Assembly: GCF_963677725.1 (NCBI RefSeq)
Contig: NZ_OY782507.1
Coordinates: 2,666,001 to 2,730,000, forward strand
Reading direction: 5' to 3'
Length of the DNA stretch: 64,000 nt
DNA from: an uncultured Cohaesibacter sp.
GTDB taxonomy: Bacteria > Pseudomonadota > Alphaproteobacteria > Rhizobiales > Cohaesibacteraceae
Positions 21,746 to 29,895 of the stretch are shown here, one piece after another (within the stretch, counting starts at the first letter, position 1; each line of letters starts with the position of its first letter). The notes under the pieces are model-generated. The model was not told the origin of the DNA, made no database searches, and saw nothing but the letters and a program-made list of their open reading frames with translations. Position numbers and translations under genes: made by a program.

Positions 21746-22117
21746 CTAGGCGGCTGGTTGGCCGGGGAGCATGAAAATCTCGTCTTGCCGCAGGGTCACT
21801 GCAACCGTAGTGAGAGACTGGCCGACACAAGGGCCGGACAGGCATTCCCCATCGGACAGGCGAAAGCGCGCCCCATGGGTGGAGCAAATGATGATGCTGG
21901 GGTCTTTCTTGTCGAGAAATTCGTGCGGGAAGGTTTCAAGCGGCGTCTGAATATGGGGGCAGACATTGTGGTAGGCACGCACCGTCCCGCTCTCGTCCCT
22001 GGCGACCATTAGGTCAAAGCGTTCGCCCTGATGGCTGATGATTGCGTTATAGGCGCCGGTTTTCTCCAAATCTTCGAGTTTGCATAGAAAAACCGGCGCG
22101 TTTGTTGTGCTTGGCAT
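21746..22117 (-). CDS. Rieske [2Fe-2S] ferredoxin-like protein
   Basis: A 123-residue single Rieske domain with cluster ligands C53-P-H55 and C78-x2-H81 (CSTHG). Such small proteins act as ferredoxins for aromatic-ring dioxygenases or as the NirD-type small subunit of nitrite reductase. No oxygenase, reductase or nitrite reductase gene lies nearby, so the partner is unknown. No signal peptide is seen, so it is likely cytoplasmic. It sits 212 bases upstream of acs on the same strand. Confidence 0.88.
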   Translation of the reverse strand: MPSTTNAPVFLCKLEDLEKTGAYNAIISHQGERFDLMVARDESGTVRAYHNVCPHIQTPLETFPHEFLDKKDPSIIICSTHGARFRLSDGECLSGPCVGQSLTTVAVTLRQDEIFMLPGQPAA

Positions 22118-22295
22118 GGATGGCCTGTCGAATCACTCTCAAGGGAACGGATGGATGTCAGCAATGATACAGCGAATCGCACCGCCTGCCATTCTGATTG
22201 CCGGACCGATTGTGGTCCGATTGTCAGAGTGGAAAGCGGCAGGTTAGGCCTGAGCTAGCATCTTTAAGTGATTTCTTGAGGCGCAAAGGATGGAC

Positions 22296-23366
22296 TCATT
22301 CAGCGGCCACGCCATTCTTTTCGGCGCGGCGGACCATGCCATAGAGGTCGCGCGGCTCGTCCGGATCAGCCAACATGTCGAGATCGTCGTAGAATTCGGT
22401 GCCCTGAATGGCGCTGTAGAGATAGCGCAGCGCCGAGAAATCCTCGATGGCGAAACCGACCGAATCAAACAAGGTGATCTGGTTATCCGAGGTGCGTCCG
22501 GTTTGCTCGCCGGCAATCACCTGCCACAATTCCTTGACCGGATGATTTTCTGCCAACTGCTGGATTTCGCCTTCGACGCGGGTTTGTGGCGGATATTCGA
22601 CGAAAATGTCCGAACGCAACAGGATGTCCTTATGCAGCTCGGTCTTGCCGGGGCAGTCCCCGCCGATGGCGTTGATATGCTGACCGGAGCCGACCATATT
22701 GTCGGTCAGAATGGTGGCGCATTGCTTGTCTGCGGTGCAGGTGGTGATGATATGGGCTCCGTCGACGCATTCTTCGTGGCTGTTGGTGCGGATGATATTG
22801 AGGCCAGAATCACGCAGATTGAACACAGCCTTGTCGGTGGCCACCGGGTCGATATCAAACAGGCGGACAGTGTCGATGCCGCAGATGGATTTGAAGGCCA
22901 AAGCCTGAAATTCGCATTGGGCACCGTTGCCGATCATCGCCATGACCTTTGCATCTCTTGGGGCGAGATATTTGGCCGCGACTGCTGACATGGCTGCGGT
23001 CCGCAGGGCGGTCAGGATGGTCATTTCCGTCAGCAGGACTGGATAGCCGGTGCCGACATCGGCCAACAAGCCAAAGGCGGTGACCGTTTGCAGGCCGTCC
23101 TTGGTGTTTTTCGGGTGTCCATTGACATATTTGAAGCCATAGACCTCGCCATCCGAGGTTGGCATCAGCTCGATCACCCCTTCCTTGGAGTGGGAGGCGA
23201 CACGCGGGGTCTTGTCAAAACTTTCCCAGCGTTTGAAATCGCTTTCGATCTGGGAGGCGATGCCGCCGATCATCTCTTCGATGCCGATCGATAGAATCAG
23301 CTTCATCATATTGTCGACGCTGACAAAGGGGACGAGGTTGAGGCTGTCTTTTTGCGGTGTTGTCAT
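22296..23366 (-). CDS. Ornithine cyclodeaminase
   Basis: NAD-dependent enzyme of the OCD/mu-crystallin family, likely converting L-ornithine to L-proline plus ammonia. The 356-residue product has the segment KYLAPRDAKVMAMIGNGAQCEFQALAF, with the nucleotide-binding GNGAQ, and the FDIDP motif of the Rossmann fold. The ATG at 23366 (MTTPQKDSLNLVPF) has AGGAT seven bases upstream; earlier in-frame residues to 23489 do not resemble the family. It is divergent from an Lrp/AsnC regulator with conspicuous repeats between them, so local control by amino acids is likely. Confidence 0.93.
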   Translation of the reverse strand: MTTPQKDSLNLVPFVSVDNMMKLILSIGIEEMIGGIASQIESDFKRWESFDKTPRVASHSKEGVIELMPTSDGEVYGFKYVNGHPKNTKDGLQTVTAFGLLADVGTGYPVLLTEMTILTALRTAAMSAVAAKYLAPRDAKVMAMIGNGAQCEFQALAFKSICGIDTVRLFDIDPVATDKAVFNLRDSGLNIIRTNSHEECVDGAHIITTCTADKQCATILTDNMVGSGQHINAIGGDCPGKTELHKDILLRSDIFVEYPPQTRVEGEIQQLAENHPVKELWQVIAGEQTGRTSDNQITLFDSVGFAIEDFSALRYLYSAIQGTEFYDDLDMLADPDEPRDLYGMVRRAEKNGVAAE

Positions 23367-23470
23367 CTGGGCATCCTGCTTTCTGGCACAATGTGAGAGG
23401 GATCGGCTGCGACCAAGACGCGGCCTCTCGGTAACCGATTGCGCTTTGATGTTGAGAATAGCGGGCCTTA

Positions 23471-23538
23471 TAATCAGACAAAATGGCAAAAGGCTTCAAA
23501 TATCGTCAGACTTTTGATAGTTTCGTCAGATATTTTTA
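23471..23538. promoter_or_regulatory. Repeat-rich ocd/Lrp divergent operator region
   Basis: CGTCAGA occurs at 23504-23510 and again at 23524-23530, exactly 20 bases apart, with a further TCAGA at 23474. Both copies lie inside a wider inverted repeat (AAATATC ... GATATTT). Phased sites two helical turns apart are typical for Lrp/AsnC oligomers; binding by the adjacent regulator is inferred. Confidence 0.5.
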
Positions 23539-23570
23539 TGCAAATTGACAAATACGGGGTGTGGTGAGTC

Positions 23571-24014
23571 ATGACGACGCAATCGGCAAGGCATGTTTAC
23601 GATCAGTTGGACAAGGATCTCATTTCACTTCTGCGCCATGATGGGCGGGCGCCTTTGTCCAAGCTTGCCGATATTCTCAAAGTGTCCCGCGGCACGGTGC
23701 AGAACCGCCTTGACCGGTTGCAGGCGTCCGGCGCTGTGATCGGCTTTACGGTGCGGGTGCGTGAAGATTATGAGTTGGACGGCATCCGGGCGGTGATGAT
23801 GATCGAGGTGGTGGGTAAATCCACTTCACAGGTGATCAAACGCCTGCGCGGCATGCCGGAGCTTCAAACCCTGCATACCACCAACGGGTCGTGGGATCTG
23901 GTGGCGGAAATTCAGGCTGCGTCACTGGCCGATTTCGACCGGGTGCTGCGCGAGGTACGGCTGATTGAAGGGGTGCTGAACAGCGAAACAAGCATTTTGC
24001 TCAGCACCATCTGA
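23571..24014 (+). CDS. Lrp/AsnC family transcriptional regulator
   Basis: The 147-residue protein has an N-terminal winged helix-turn-helix (residues ~10-60; LSKLADILKVSRGTVQNRLDRL) and a C-terminal RAM ligand-binding domain (~70-145; TTNGSWDLVAEIQ). Such proteins form ring oligomers that sense amino acids. Divergent placement from ornithine cyclodeaminase predicts control of ornithine or arginine breakdown, with ornithine or a related amino acid as effector. That effector is inference. Confidence 0.93.
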   Translation: MTTQSARHVYDQLDKDLISLLRHDGRAPLSKLADILKVSRGTVQNRLDRLQASGAVIGFTVRVREDYELDGIRAVMMIEVVGKSTSQVIKRLRGMPELQTLHTTNGSWDLVAEIQAASLADFDRVLREVRLIEGVLNSETSILLSTI

Positions 24015-24029
24015 GGTTTTTCTATTTTC

Positions 24030-24443
24030 TCAACCAAACCAGCCAAGAATCGCCCCTTGAGCGGCGAGATTGACCAGCCAGTGACCGCCATCAATCAGCA
24101 TCAGGCGCAATGGCTTTTTCTGATAGGCATAATTGACGCTCAATGTGGTGGCGACAAAGCCAATCCAGATAAAGACGGCGGACATCAGTCCGCGACGCGG
24201 GGTTGGGTCTCCAACATGGACCAGAATGCCAAACAGCATGGTTGCCATGACAAGGTTGGCCAAGGCCGCGATGATGAAAGGCAGTGGGCTTTGCTTGCCG
24301 TCTGCGCCCTTGATGGTTTGGGGTGTCAGGCCCGCTGCCTTCATCCATGAATTGGCCAGCGCCATATACCAGACGGCTCCGATGGCATAGCCTGCCAGAG
24401 CTGAGAGCAAAACGGCGATCCAATTGACTTCATCCAATGGCAT
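24030..24443 (-). CDS. DUF1761 family membrane protein
   Basis: A 137-residue protein with four predicted membrane segments, including the family opening NWIAVLLSALAGYAIGAVWY and WMKAAGL. Function is unknown. The ATG at 24443 has GGGAGAAGACA upstream and starts MPLDEVNW as in relatives; the open frame extends to 24584 without support. It converges on the Lrp-type regulator and is divergent from a DUF1223 gene. Confidence 0.85.
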   Translation of the reverse strand: MPLDEVNWIAVLLSALAGYAIGAVWYMALANSWMKAAGLTPQTIKGADGKQSPLPFIIAALANLVMATMLFGILVHVGDPTPRRGLMSAVFIWIGFVATTLSVNYAYQKKPLRLMLIDGGHWLVNLAAQGAILGWFG

Positions 24444-24668
24444 TGTCTTCTCCCCGCCTTTGTTTTGGACTGTTTGTCTTTTTTGGTTTGTATCAGAAGA
24501 TACGGGAAATTGGCTATCTAATCTGAACTGATTTATTGCAATGTCAAAAGGCTCAACCGAATGTGATTGGCACTTGAAAGGCACAATGTCTTACTTTCAG
24601 GTCATGAACCTAATTCTATTCGCTGAACATGGCATGACGCCGACTTTCTTCAACGCCGGGTGGTTACG

Positions 24669-25430
24669 ATGATCCTGTCTCGACGCGCACTGTTGCGCCT
24701 TGTTCCCGCTGCGCTCTTGCTTTGTGCCGGATTGCATTGGGCAAGCCCAACCATGGCTGCCACCGCATCGAGCCCCGTGGTGGTTGAATTGTTCACGTCT
24801 CAAGGCTGCTCGTCCTGTCCACCAGCGGATAAGCTGCTGGGGGAATTGTCGACCAATCCAAATGTAATCGCCCTGACGCAGGCCGTTGACTATTGGGATT
24901 ATCTCGGCTGGAAAGATGAAAATGCCCGCAAATCCCACACGGAACGGCAGCAAAATTATGCCCGGGTGCGTGGGGATCGCCGCATCTATACCCCGCAAAT
25001 GGTGATCAATGGCCGAACCCATGTGGTTGGCTCACGACGGGGGGAAGTCAAACGCGGCTTGGCGCAAAGTGCGCATGCTTTGAAAGTTGGTATCGAAACC
25101 GAAATGACTTCTGGTGCTCTGAAGATTTCCGTTGCCGGATCCAAGAGCATTGATGCAAGGGAGCGTAACAGCACGCTTTATCTGGTGCCGTTCAAGAGGT
25201 CGGTGTCGGTGGCGATCAAACGCGGGGAGAATCGGGGCCGGACGGTTACCTACCACAATGTGGTGTCCGAGATGCGGCCGATTGGCATGTGGCACGGGGA
25301 GGCGGTTGATGTCGAACTGCCGCTGGCGGAAATGCAACGGCATGGCTTTGATGGCTGCGCGGTGTTGCTTCAGGCGGATCTGAAAGGATTGCCCGGACCA
25401 ATCCATGGCGCAGCCATGGTGTCATTCTGA
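24669..25430 (+). CDS. DUF1223 secreted thioredoxin-like protein
   Basis: A 253-residue exported protein. The N-terminus (SRRALLRLVPAALLLC) is a cleavable signal with a twin-arginine-like S-R-R-x-L-L, cut near MAA. The mature part opens VVELFTSQGCSSCPPADKLL, a thioredoxin-like fold with a C-x2-C pair, and later YTPQMVINGR, which is typical of DUF1223. A periplasmic redox or metal role is plausible but not established. The ATG at 24669 is preferred over a GTG at 24660. Confidence 0.85.
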   Translation: MILSRRALLRLVPAALLLCAGLHWASPTMAATASSPVVVELFTSQGCSSCPPADKLLGELSTNPNVIALTQAVDYWDYLGWKDENARKSHTERQQNYARVRGDRRIYTPQMVINGRTHVVGSRRGEVKRGLAQSAHALKVGIETEMTSGALKISVAGSKSIDARERNSTLYLVPFKRSVSVAIKRGENRGRTVTYHNVVSEMRPIGMWHGEAVDVELPLAEMQRHGFDGCAVLLQADLKGLPGPIHGAAMVSF

Positions 25431-25442
25431 CATGTGATGCAG

Positions 25443-26060
25443 TCAGCTATTCAAGCGCTTCTTGACCAATTTCCAACCAGTCACCATCGGGGTAACGAGA
25501 TTTTCGTGTTTCCAGATCTTGTAGAACAGGATCGCTGCCAGATGCAAAACCACGATGATCATTACGGCCTTTGACAGGATATGGTGCAGACGGTTGGCCA
25601 GCGTTGCCATGTCATAGCCGACATAGGAGGCAAGCGGGCCGACATTCACATAGTCATCGGGATCCGACATCAGGCCGGTTGCTGCCTGCGCAATCAGGAT
25701 CGCCAATAGGGCAAAGGCGGCGAAAGCGCCGAGCGGATTGTGTCCGGGCCAATAGCTTGGTTGACGCTTGAACATGCCTGACAGATAGGTGATCACGGTT
25801 TTAGGGCCATAGATGAAATGGCTGAATCGAGCTGTTTTCGGGCCAACAAAGCCCCAAATCAGGCGAAAGGCCAGCAGGCCACAGACTGTGTAACCGGCAT
25901 AGAAATGCAGGGTCATGATATCGGGGCCGAATTCTCCCAATCCCCATGCTGCCGCCACGGCGATGACGAGGGCCCAATGGAAGAGCCGCAGGGCAGGGTC
26001 CCAGATTTTGACGCGCTCTACATTGGCTGGGATTTCACTGTTTGAATGATTGTCGCTCAT
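25443..26060 (-). CDS. Cytochrome b561-type membrane protein
   Basis: A 205-residue four-helix membrane protein of the bacterial cytochrome b561/DUF4405-like group. Histidines fit heme b ligands: LRLFHWALV in helix 1, TLHFYAGY in helix 2, and HHILSKAVMIIVVLHLAA in the last helices. It would pass electrons between quinol and a periplasmic carrier. The gene for a cytochrome c' lies immediately upstream on the same strand, and the two are probably redox partners. A short GC-rich hairpin lies between them. Confidence 0.88.
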   Translation of the reverse strand: MSDNHSNSEIPANVERVKIWDPALRLFHWALVIAVAAAWGLGEFGPDIMTLHFYAGYTVCGLLAFRLIWGFVGPKTARFSHFIYGPKTVITYLSGMFKRQPSYWPGHNPLGAFAAFALLAILIAQAATGLMSDPDDYVNVGPLASYVGYDMATLANRLHHILSKAVMIIVVLHLAAILFYKIWKHENLVTPMVTGWKLVKKRLNS

Positions 26061-26110
26061 GCTGTTCCTCTAATGTCAGAACAAGACTGATCGGTGACGC
26101 GAATGACAAA

Positions 26111-26132
26111 GACCGGGGCGAATGCCCCGGTC
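26111..26132 (-). terminator. Intercistronic hairpin between cytochrome c' and b561 genes
   Basis: Perfect stem GACCGGGGC-gaat-GCCCCGGTC. On the minus strand only TTTGTC follows, so it may attenuate or protect the mRNA 3' end, not fully terminate. Confidence 0.55.
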
Positions 26133-26152
26133 TCTGGTTTGGATGGAGAATC

Positions 26153-26599
26153 CTATTTGTCGCGGAAATCGTCGTGACAGGCTTTGCAAGTGCCGCCGGT
26201 CTGACCCAGCGCCTTGCCAAGCTCGGCGCGGCCCTTGCCAGCTTCTGTTTGCAACATGGCAACGGCTTCAGCAAGGGCACCGGCTTTCTTGCCAAATTCA
26301 GGGAAATTGTCCCAGATTTCTTTCTTGGCGCGGGTTTTGTCCGGCATAGCGGTGGAATCGGTGCCCGGAACGAACAGGAAGCCTATATTTCCTTTCGTCA
26401 TATAGAACAGATTGTCGGCATGCATCTGGGCCTTCTTGGCGTCATACTCGACTTGGCCTTTGGCCATGGCAGCCAGAGCGCCCATATTGGCTCCCAGCAA
26501 TTTGAAATGACCCTGACGGGCTTCGATGGCTTTGTCGTTGGCCAGGGCAGGAACAGCAAGGAGGGAAGCAGCAATGGCTGCAAGGGCAAGTGTGCGCAT
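26153..26599 (-). CDS. Cytochrome c' / c556 family protein
   Basis: A 148-residue periplasmic four-helix-bundle cytochrome. A signal peptide (MRTLALAAIAASLLAVPALA) is followed by a helical body and the single C-terminal heme site C138-K-A-C141-H142. A C-terminal CxxCH is diagnostic of cytochromes c'. Family members bind NO or shuttle electrons. The ATG at 26599 has GAGGA upstream. It is paired with the b561-like gene downstream. Confidence 0.92.
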   Translation of the reverse strand: MRTLALAAIAASLLAVPALANDKAIEARQGHFKLLGANMGALAAMAKGQVEYDAKKAQMHADNLFYMTKGNIGFLFVPGTDSTAMPDKTRAKKEIWDNFPEFGKKAGALAEAVAMLQTEAGKGRAELGKALGQTGGTCKACHDDFRDK

Positions 26600-26984
26600 A
26601 GTTTGGTCCTCTTGGTCGTTGGTTATGCATTGGTTCGAAAATTAAAAAGTGAACAGCGACGGTATTATCAGCATCATTTCGAAAATTTGGATGCCTTTAC
26701 AGGGCCTCATCAATAAACTTTCCGTGATATCGGCCGCTGATTACGGAGAGCATGGGTGATCTTGTAGTAGATAATTTGCGTTAGTATGAATATAACCTGT
26801 TTGCCACGCGAGAAAAGCCTTTGTCAGTCTGTGATGCCAATTGTCGCGGACTTTTGAGCGAATGATCAAGCCTTGCTCTTGCTTTGTTCGCGGGTCATCG
26901 GGATGTGGATTAACTCTGATCGCAAAAAAGGCCCACTGGCAGGGAAACCAGCGGGTCTTTGTACACAATAGCGCGAATCAGGGA
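26600..26984. other. Intergenic region upstream of the cytochrome c' gene
   Basis: No supported gene in 385 bases. It should hold the promoter for the cytochrome pair; a terminator for the lysine dehydrogenase gene lies at its right end. Confidence 0.5.
26924..26960 (-). terminator. Intrinsic terminator after saccharopine dehydrogenase gene
   Basis: Read on the minus strand: GACCCGCTGG-tttccctg-CCAGTGGGCC stem (with wobble pairs) followed by TTTTTT. Confidence 0.8.
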
Positions 26985-28067
26985 TTAGAGGCCTGCCTTT
27001 TCGCGGATTTCGGAAAATTTCTTGGCAGCATTCTTCCATTCGGGGCCTTGGTCTAAACGCAGCAAAGAGGCGATGAACTGGTCGGAGAATTCTTCGGCTG
27101 CCTGGGCTGGCAAAAGCGAAGGCAGATTGTCGATAGAGGTGACCTCTACTGCATCGCCAGCGCCATTTTTCGCCACTTCGATCACCGGTTCGGTCCAGCT
27201 GGTTGGCGACTCATAAATCGGCAGCGGGTTGAAGTCTGAGAATGGATCACAGGAGACATCCGCAATGACCTTCATCGAAGAATTGGCATCTGACAGGTGG
27301 CTCTTGTTGGCCAGCAGCAGTCCGGGGCCGAACATCAGCACGCAATTGACCATGAGGTCATGGGACAAAAGGGCCCGGCGGTCGAGCAGGCGGGTTTCCT
27401 CCATGTCCCATTTGGTGACCGCAAAACCGACCGCTTCAAGGCATTCACAGGCGCCGGTGCCAGAGCGACCCTTGGCTCCGATGACGATTGCCTTTGGCCT
27501 ATCGCCGTCTTTCTCGGCGGCCAGAGCGCGCAGTTTGTCGATGATGACATCCTGACTTTCATAAGGGCTGACGCCATTGATGATTTCGTCGCGTCCGGCG
27601 CGACGTTCCAGCAGGCGGTGCGCCCCAAGGGCTGCGCCCATCCAACCGGCCCAATAGCCAAAGGCGGCAACCCGGCGACCATCATCGCCAACCAGAAATT
27701 CAATGTCATAGAGCAGGCCGTCGCCTTTTGCGAAGCGGGCCATTTCACCTTCCCAACCGGTCTGGTCTTTATAGATGTGAGCGAAATGAATCATCCGGTG
27801 CGGTAGCTCGGCAGGCGTTTCAGCCAATTCCTTGAGACCCAGAATGACCGTGTCCTTCGGGGCATCGACCCAAGAGCGGGGGGCGGCCATGGTGCAGCCA
27901 GCTGCTTCATAATCCCCATTGGCAAAGGCGCGCTTGTCACTGGCCTCAACGGTGACCTGGAAGCCTGCATCGAGCAGGATTTTGGCATTTTTCGGGGTCA
28001 GAGCCGTGCGGCGCTCGGTGCTGCGATCTTCATCGCGCAGCCAGATATGGGCTTTGGGTTCGGACAT
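26985..28067 (-). CDS. Saccharopine dehydrogenase (NAD+, L-lysine-forming), LYS1 type
   Basis: This family reversibly joins lysine and 2-oxoglutarate to form saccharopine. The 360-residue protein starts AHIWLRDEDRSTERRTALTP, where the R-x-E-R-R-x-A-L-T-P motif is typical of the alanine/saccharopine dehydrogenase superfamily, and has AIVIGAKGRSGTGACE as the nucleotide-binding loop. Length is close to fungal Lys1 (~370). In a bacterium that makes lysine via diaminopimelate, a lysine-degradation or osmolyte role is more likely than synthesis. A LysE-type exporter gene is the next gene upstream on the same strand. No saccharopine reductase (LYS9-type) gene is visible here. Confidence 0.88.
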   Translation of the reverse strand: MSEPKAHIWLRDEDRSTERRTALTPKNAKILLDAGFQVTVEASDKRAFANGDYEAAGCTMAAPRSWVDAPKDTVILGLKELAETPAELPHRMIHFAHIYKDQTGWEGEMARFAKGDGLLYDIEFLVGDDGRRVAAFGYWAGWMGAALGAHRLLERRAGRDEIINGVSPYESQDVIIDKLRALAAEKDGDRPKAIVIGAKGRSGTGACECLEAVGFAVTKWDMEETRLLDRRALLSHDLMVNCVLMFGPGLLLANKSHLSDANSSMKVIADVSCDPFSDFNPLPIYESPTSWTEPVIEVAKNGAGDAVEVTSIDNLPSLLPAQAAEEFSDQFIASLLRLDQGPEWKNAAKKFSEIREKAGL

Positions 28068-28263
28068 GGTTTTTCTCCATCAGGTCGGCAGGCGCGCCCG
28101 CTTTTTGTGTCAGGCGCTGATTTTTTCGTTGGCGGCTAGATTACCTGCTTTGAATCAAAAAGATAGAGGGAGGCCTGTGCCGAAATGTTGGTTGGGGATG
28201 CAGTTTCGTCATTCTGCCAAGGGGCAAGGTCAGCCTGCCGGACTGTGAGCGGGGTCGGCCTTG

Positions 28264-28890
28264 TCAGTTGGTTCGGCTAAGGGTTGCGGTCATCAGACCT
28301 GCGCCGATCAGGAAGGACGCGCCTGCCCGATGGGTGCGTTTGACGAAGCGTGGATTGGACAGGGTTTGGCTGAAGCTGCCCGCAAGCAGGGCCCAGCTGG
28401 TGACGATCACTGCGACACAGCCAAGGAAGGTGGCTTCCAGCAGCGCAAATTGCATCAAGGCCGGAGCGGTCGGGTCAACGAATTGCGGCACGAAGGCGAC
28501 AAAGAAGATGATGCCTTTGGGGTTAAGGGCTGTAACGGTGAAGGCACTCCAGAACAGCTTGCTCCGACTGGCTTCTGGCTGGCCTTCACCCAGTTCGATG
28601 CGGCCCCCCGCATTGCGCCACATCTTGACGCCGAGCCACAGGAGATAAGCCGCCCCGATCCATTTGAGAATGGTAAAAAGCAGCGCGGAGGTGGCAAGGA
28701 TTGCCCCGGCACCGAGCAACGAGGCGGTCATGGTGAAAAGATCACCCATCAAGACACCGGGAATGGTCGACCACGCGGTCTTGCGGCCCCCGCCCAAGGC
28801 ATAGGAAATCACCAGAATGACGGTCGGGCCGGGGATGATCAACAAGGCAGAGCTTGCAAGGATGAAGGTGATCCAGACGTCCATCGACAT
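28264..28890 (-). CDS. LysE/RhtB family amino-acid exporter
   Basis: A 208-residue inner-membrane protein with about six hydrophobic segments. It starts with the family pattern ITFILASSALLIIPGPTVILVISYALGGGRK, where the P-G-P and G-R-K elements are hallmarks, and has ALNPKGIIFFVAFVPQFV in the middle. The ATG at 28890 has AGGAAA nine bases upstream. Exporters of this family move lysine, arginine, homoserine or threonine; the neighbouring lysine-linked dehydrogenase suggests lysine, which is inference. Confidence 0.88.
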   Translation of the reverse strand: MSMDVWITFILASSALLIIPGPTVILVISYALGGGRKTAWSTIPGVLMGDLFTMTASLLGAGAILATSALLFTILKWIGAAYLLWLGVKMWRNAGGRIELGEGQPEASRSKLFWSAFTVTALNPKGIIFFVAFVPQFVDPTAPALMQFALLEATFLGCVAVIVTSWALLAGSFSQTLSNPRFVKRTHRAGASFLIGAGLMTATLSRTN

Positions 28891-28979
28891 AGCTGATTTT
28901 CCTGTTTGGCTGTTCTGTGGCTCTTTCCAGCAAACGCAGACTTGTTTATGAAAGGCAAGACACTTTCCAGGAGACGCTT

Positions 28980-29609
28980 GTGACGACCTTGTTTTTTGAT
29001 CTTGATGGTACATTGATTGATCCGGCTGAAGGCATCATCAATTGCCTGCATCATGCCTTTGAGACCCTCGGCATCAAGGATGTGCCTGATGATCTGCACT
29101 GGTGCATCGGGCCACCCTTGCATGAGAGCTTCGCAATCCTTGTCGGGCCGGACCGGGTGGACGAGGGGCTTGCTGCCTATCGGCAACGTTATGGCGAACT
29201 CGGTTTGTATGAGCATGTGGTTTATGCGGGCATCCCTGACTTGTTGGCGGATCTGAACGCGCGGGGCTATCAGCTTTGTCTGGCAACCTCCAAAGCGAAG
29301 GTCTTTGCCGATCGGATCCTTGCGCATTTCGATCTGGCGCAGTATTTCCAACATGCTTTCGGGTCCGAGCTGGATGGCAGTCTGAGCAACAAGGCGGAGC
29401 TGTTGGCCCATGGTTTGGCCGTCACCGGACGTGAGGCTGCTGACGCGGTGATGATCGGGGATCGCAAATTTGATATGATTGGCGCGTCCGCCAACGGCAT
29501 CGCAACCATTGGCGTGACATGGGGCTATGGCAGCGTTGAGGAGCTGGAACAGGCCGGTGCGGGGCGTCTTGTTGCCTCGGTGGCGGAGCTGGCCAGCCTA
29601 TTTGGCTGA
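28980..29609 (+). CDS. HAD-family hydrolase, phosphoglycolate-phosphatase-like
   Basis: A 209-residue HAD phosphatase. The nucleophile motif is LFFDLDGTLID, motif II is LATSKAK and motif IV is VMIGDRKFDMIGA; the cap domain lies between about residues 16 and 80. Specificity is uncertain among phosphoglycolate and other sugar-phosphate substrates. The start is a GTG at 28980 preceded by CAGGAG at ideal spacing; a longer frame from 28917 has no such site. It is divergent from the LysE-type exporter with 89 bases between. Confidence 0.87.
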   Translation: MTTLFFDLDGTLIDPAEGIINCLHHAFETLGIKDVPDDLHWCIGPPLHESFAILVGPDRVDEGLAAYRQRYGELGLYEHVVYAGIPDLLADLNARGYQLCLATSKAKVFADRILAHFDLAQYFQHAFGSELDGSLSNKAELLAHGLAVTGREAADAVMIGDRKFDMIGASANGIATIGVTWGYGSVEELEQAGAGRLVASVAELASLFG

Positions 29610-29895
29610 AAATGGGGGCTTTTTGTGGCCTATGGGCTTCAAGGCGGTTGACCTTTGAGGCATTTGCGCGTAGACACGCCCCATTCTCAATTGCCGATAT
29701 GACAATTTGAGCCACTGACCCGGTCCCGTAATGGTATAAAGAGAACCGGGAAGTCCACATCCGACAGCGCGATGCGCCCTCGGATGCTTTTTGCTATGGC
29801 CCATTGCTTTTCTTCTTTGAAAGCACTTGGCGTCAGGCAGGAAAAGGCCCAAATTTGACCCATTGGCAGGATGAGAAAACTCGAAGGAGCAATGG

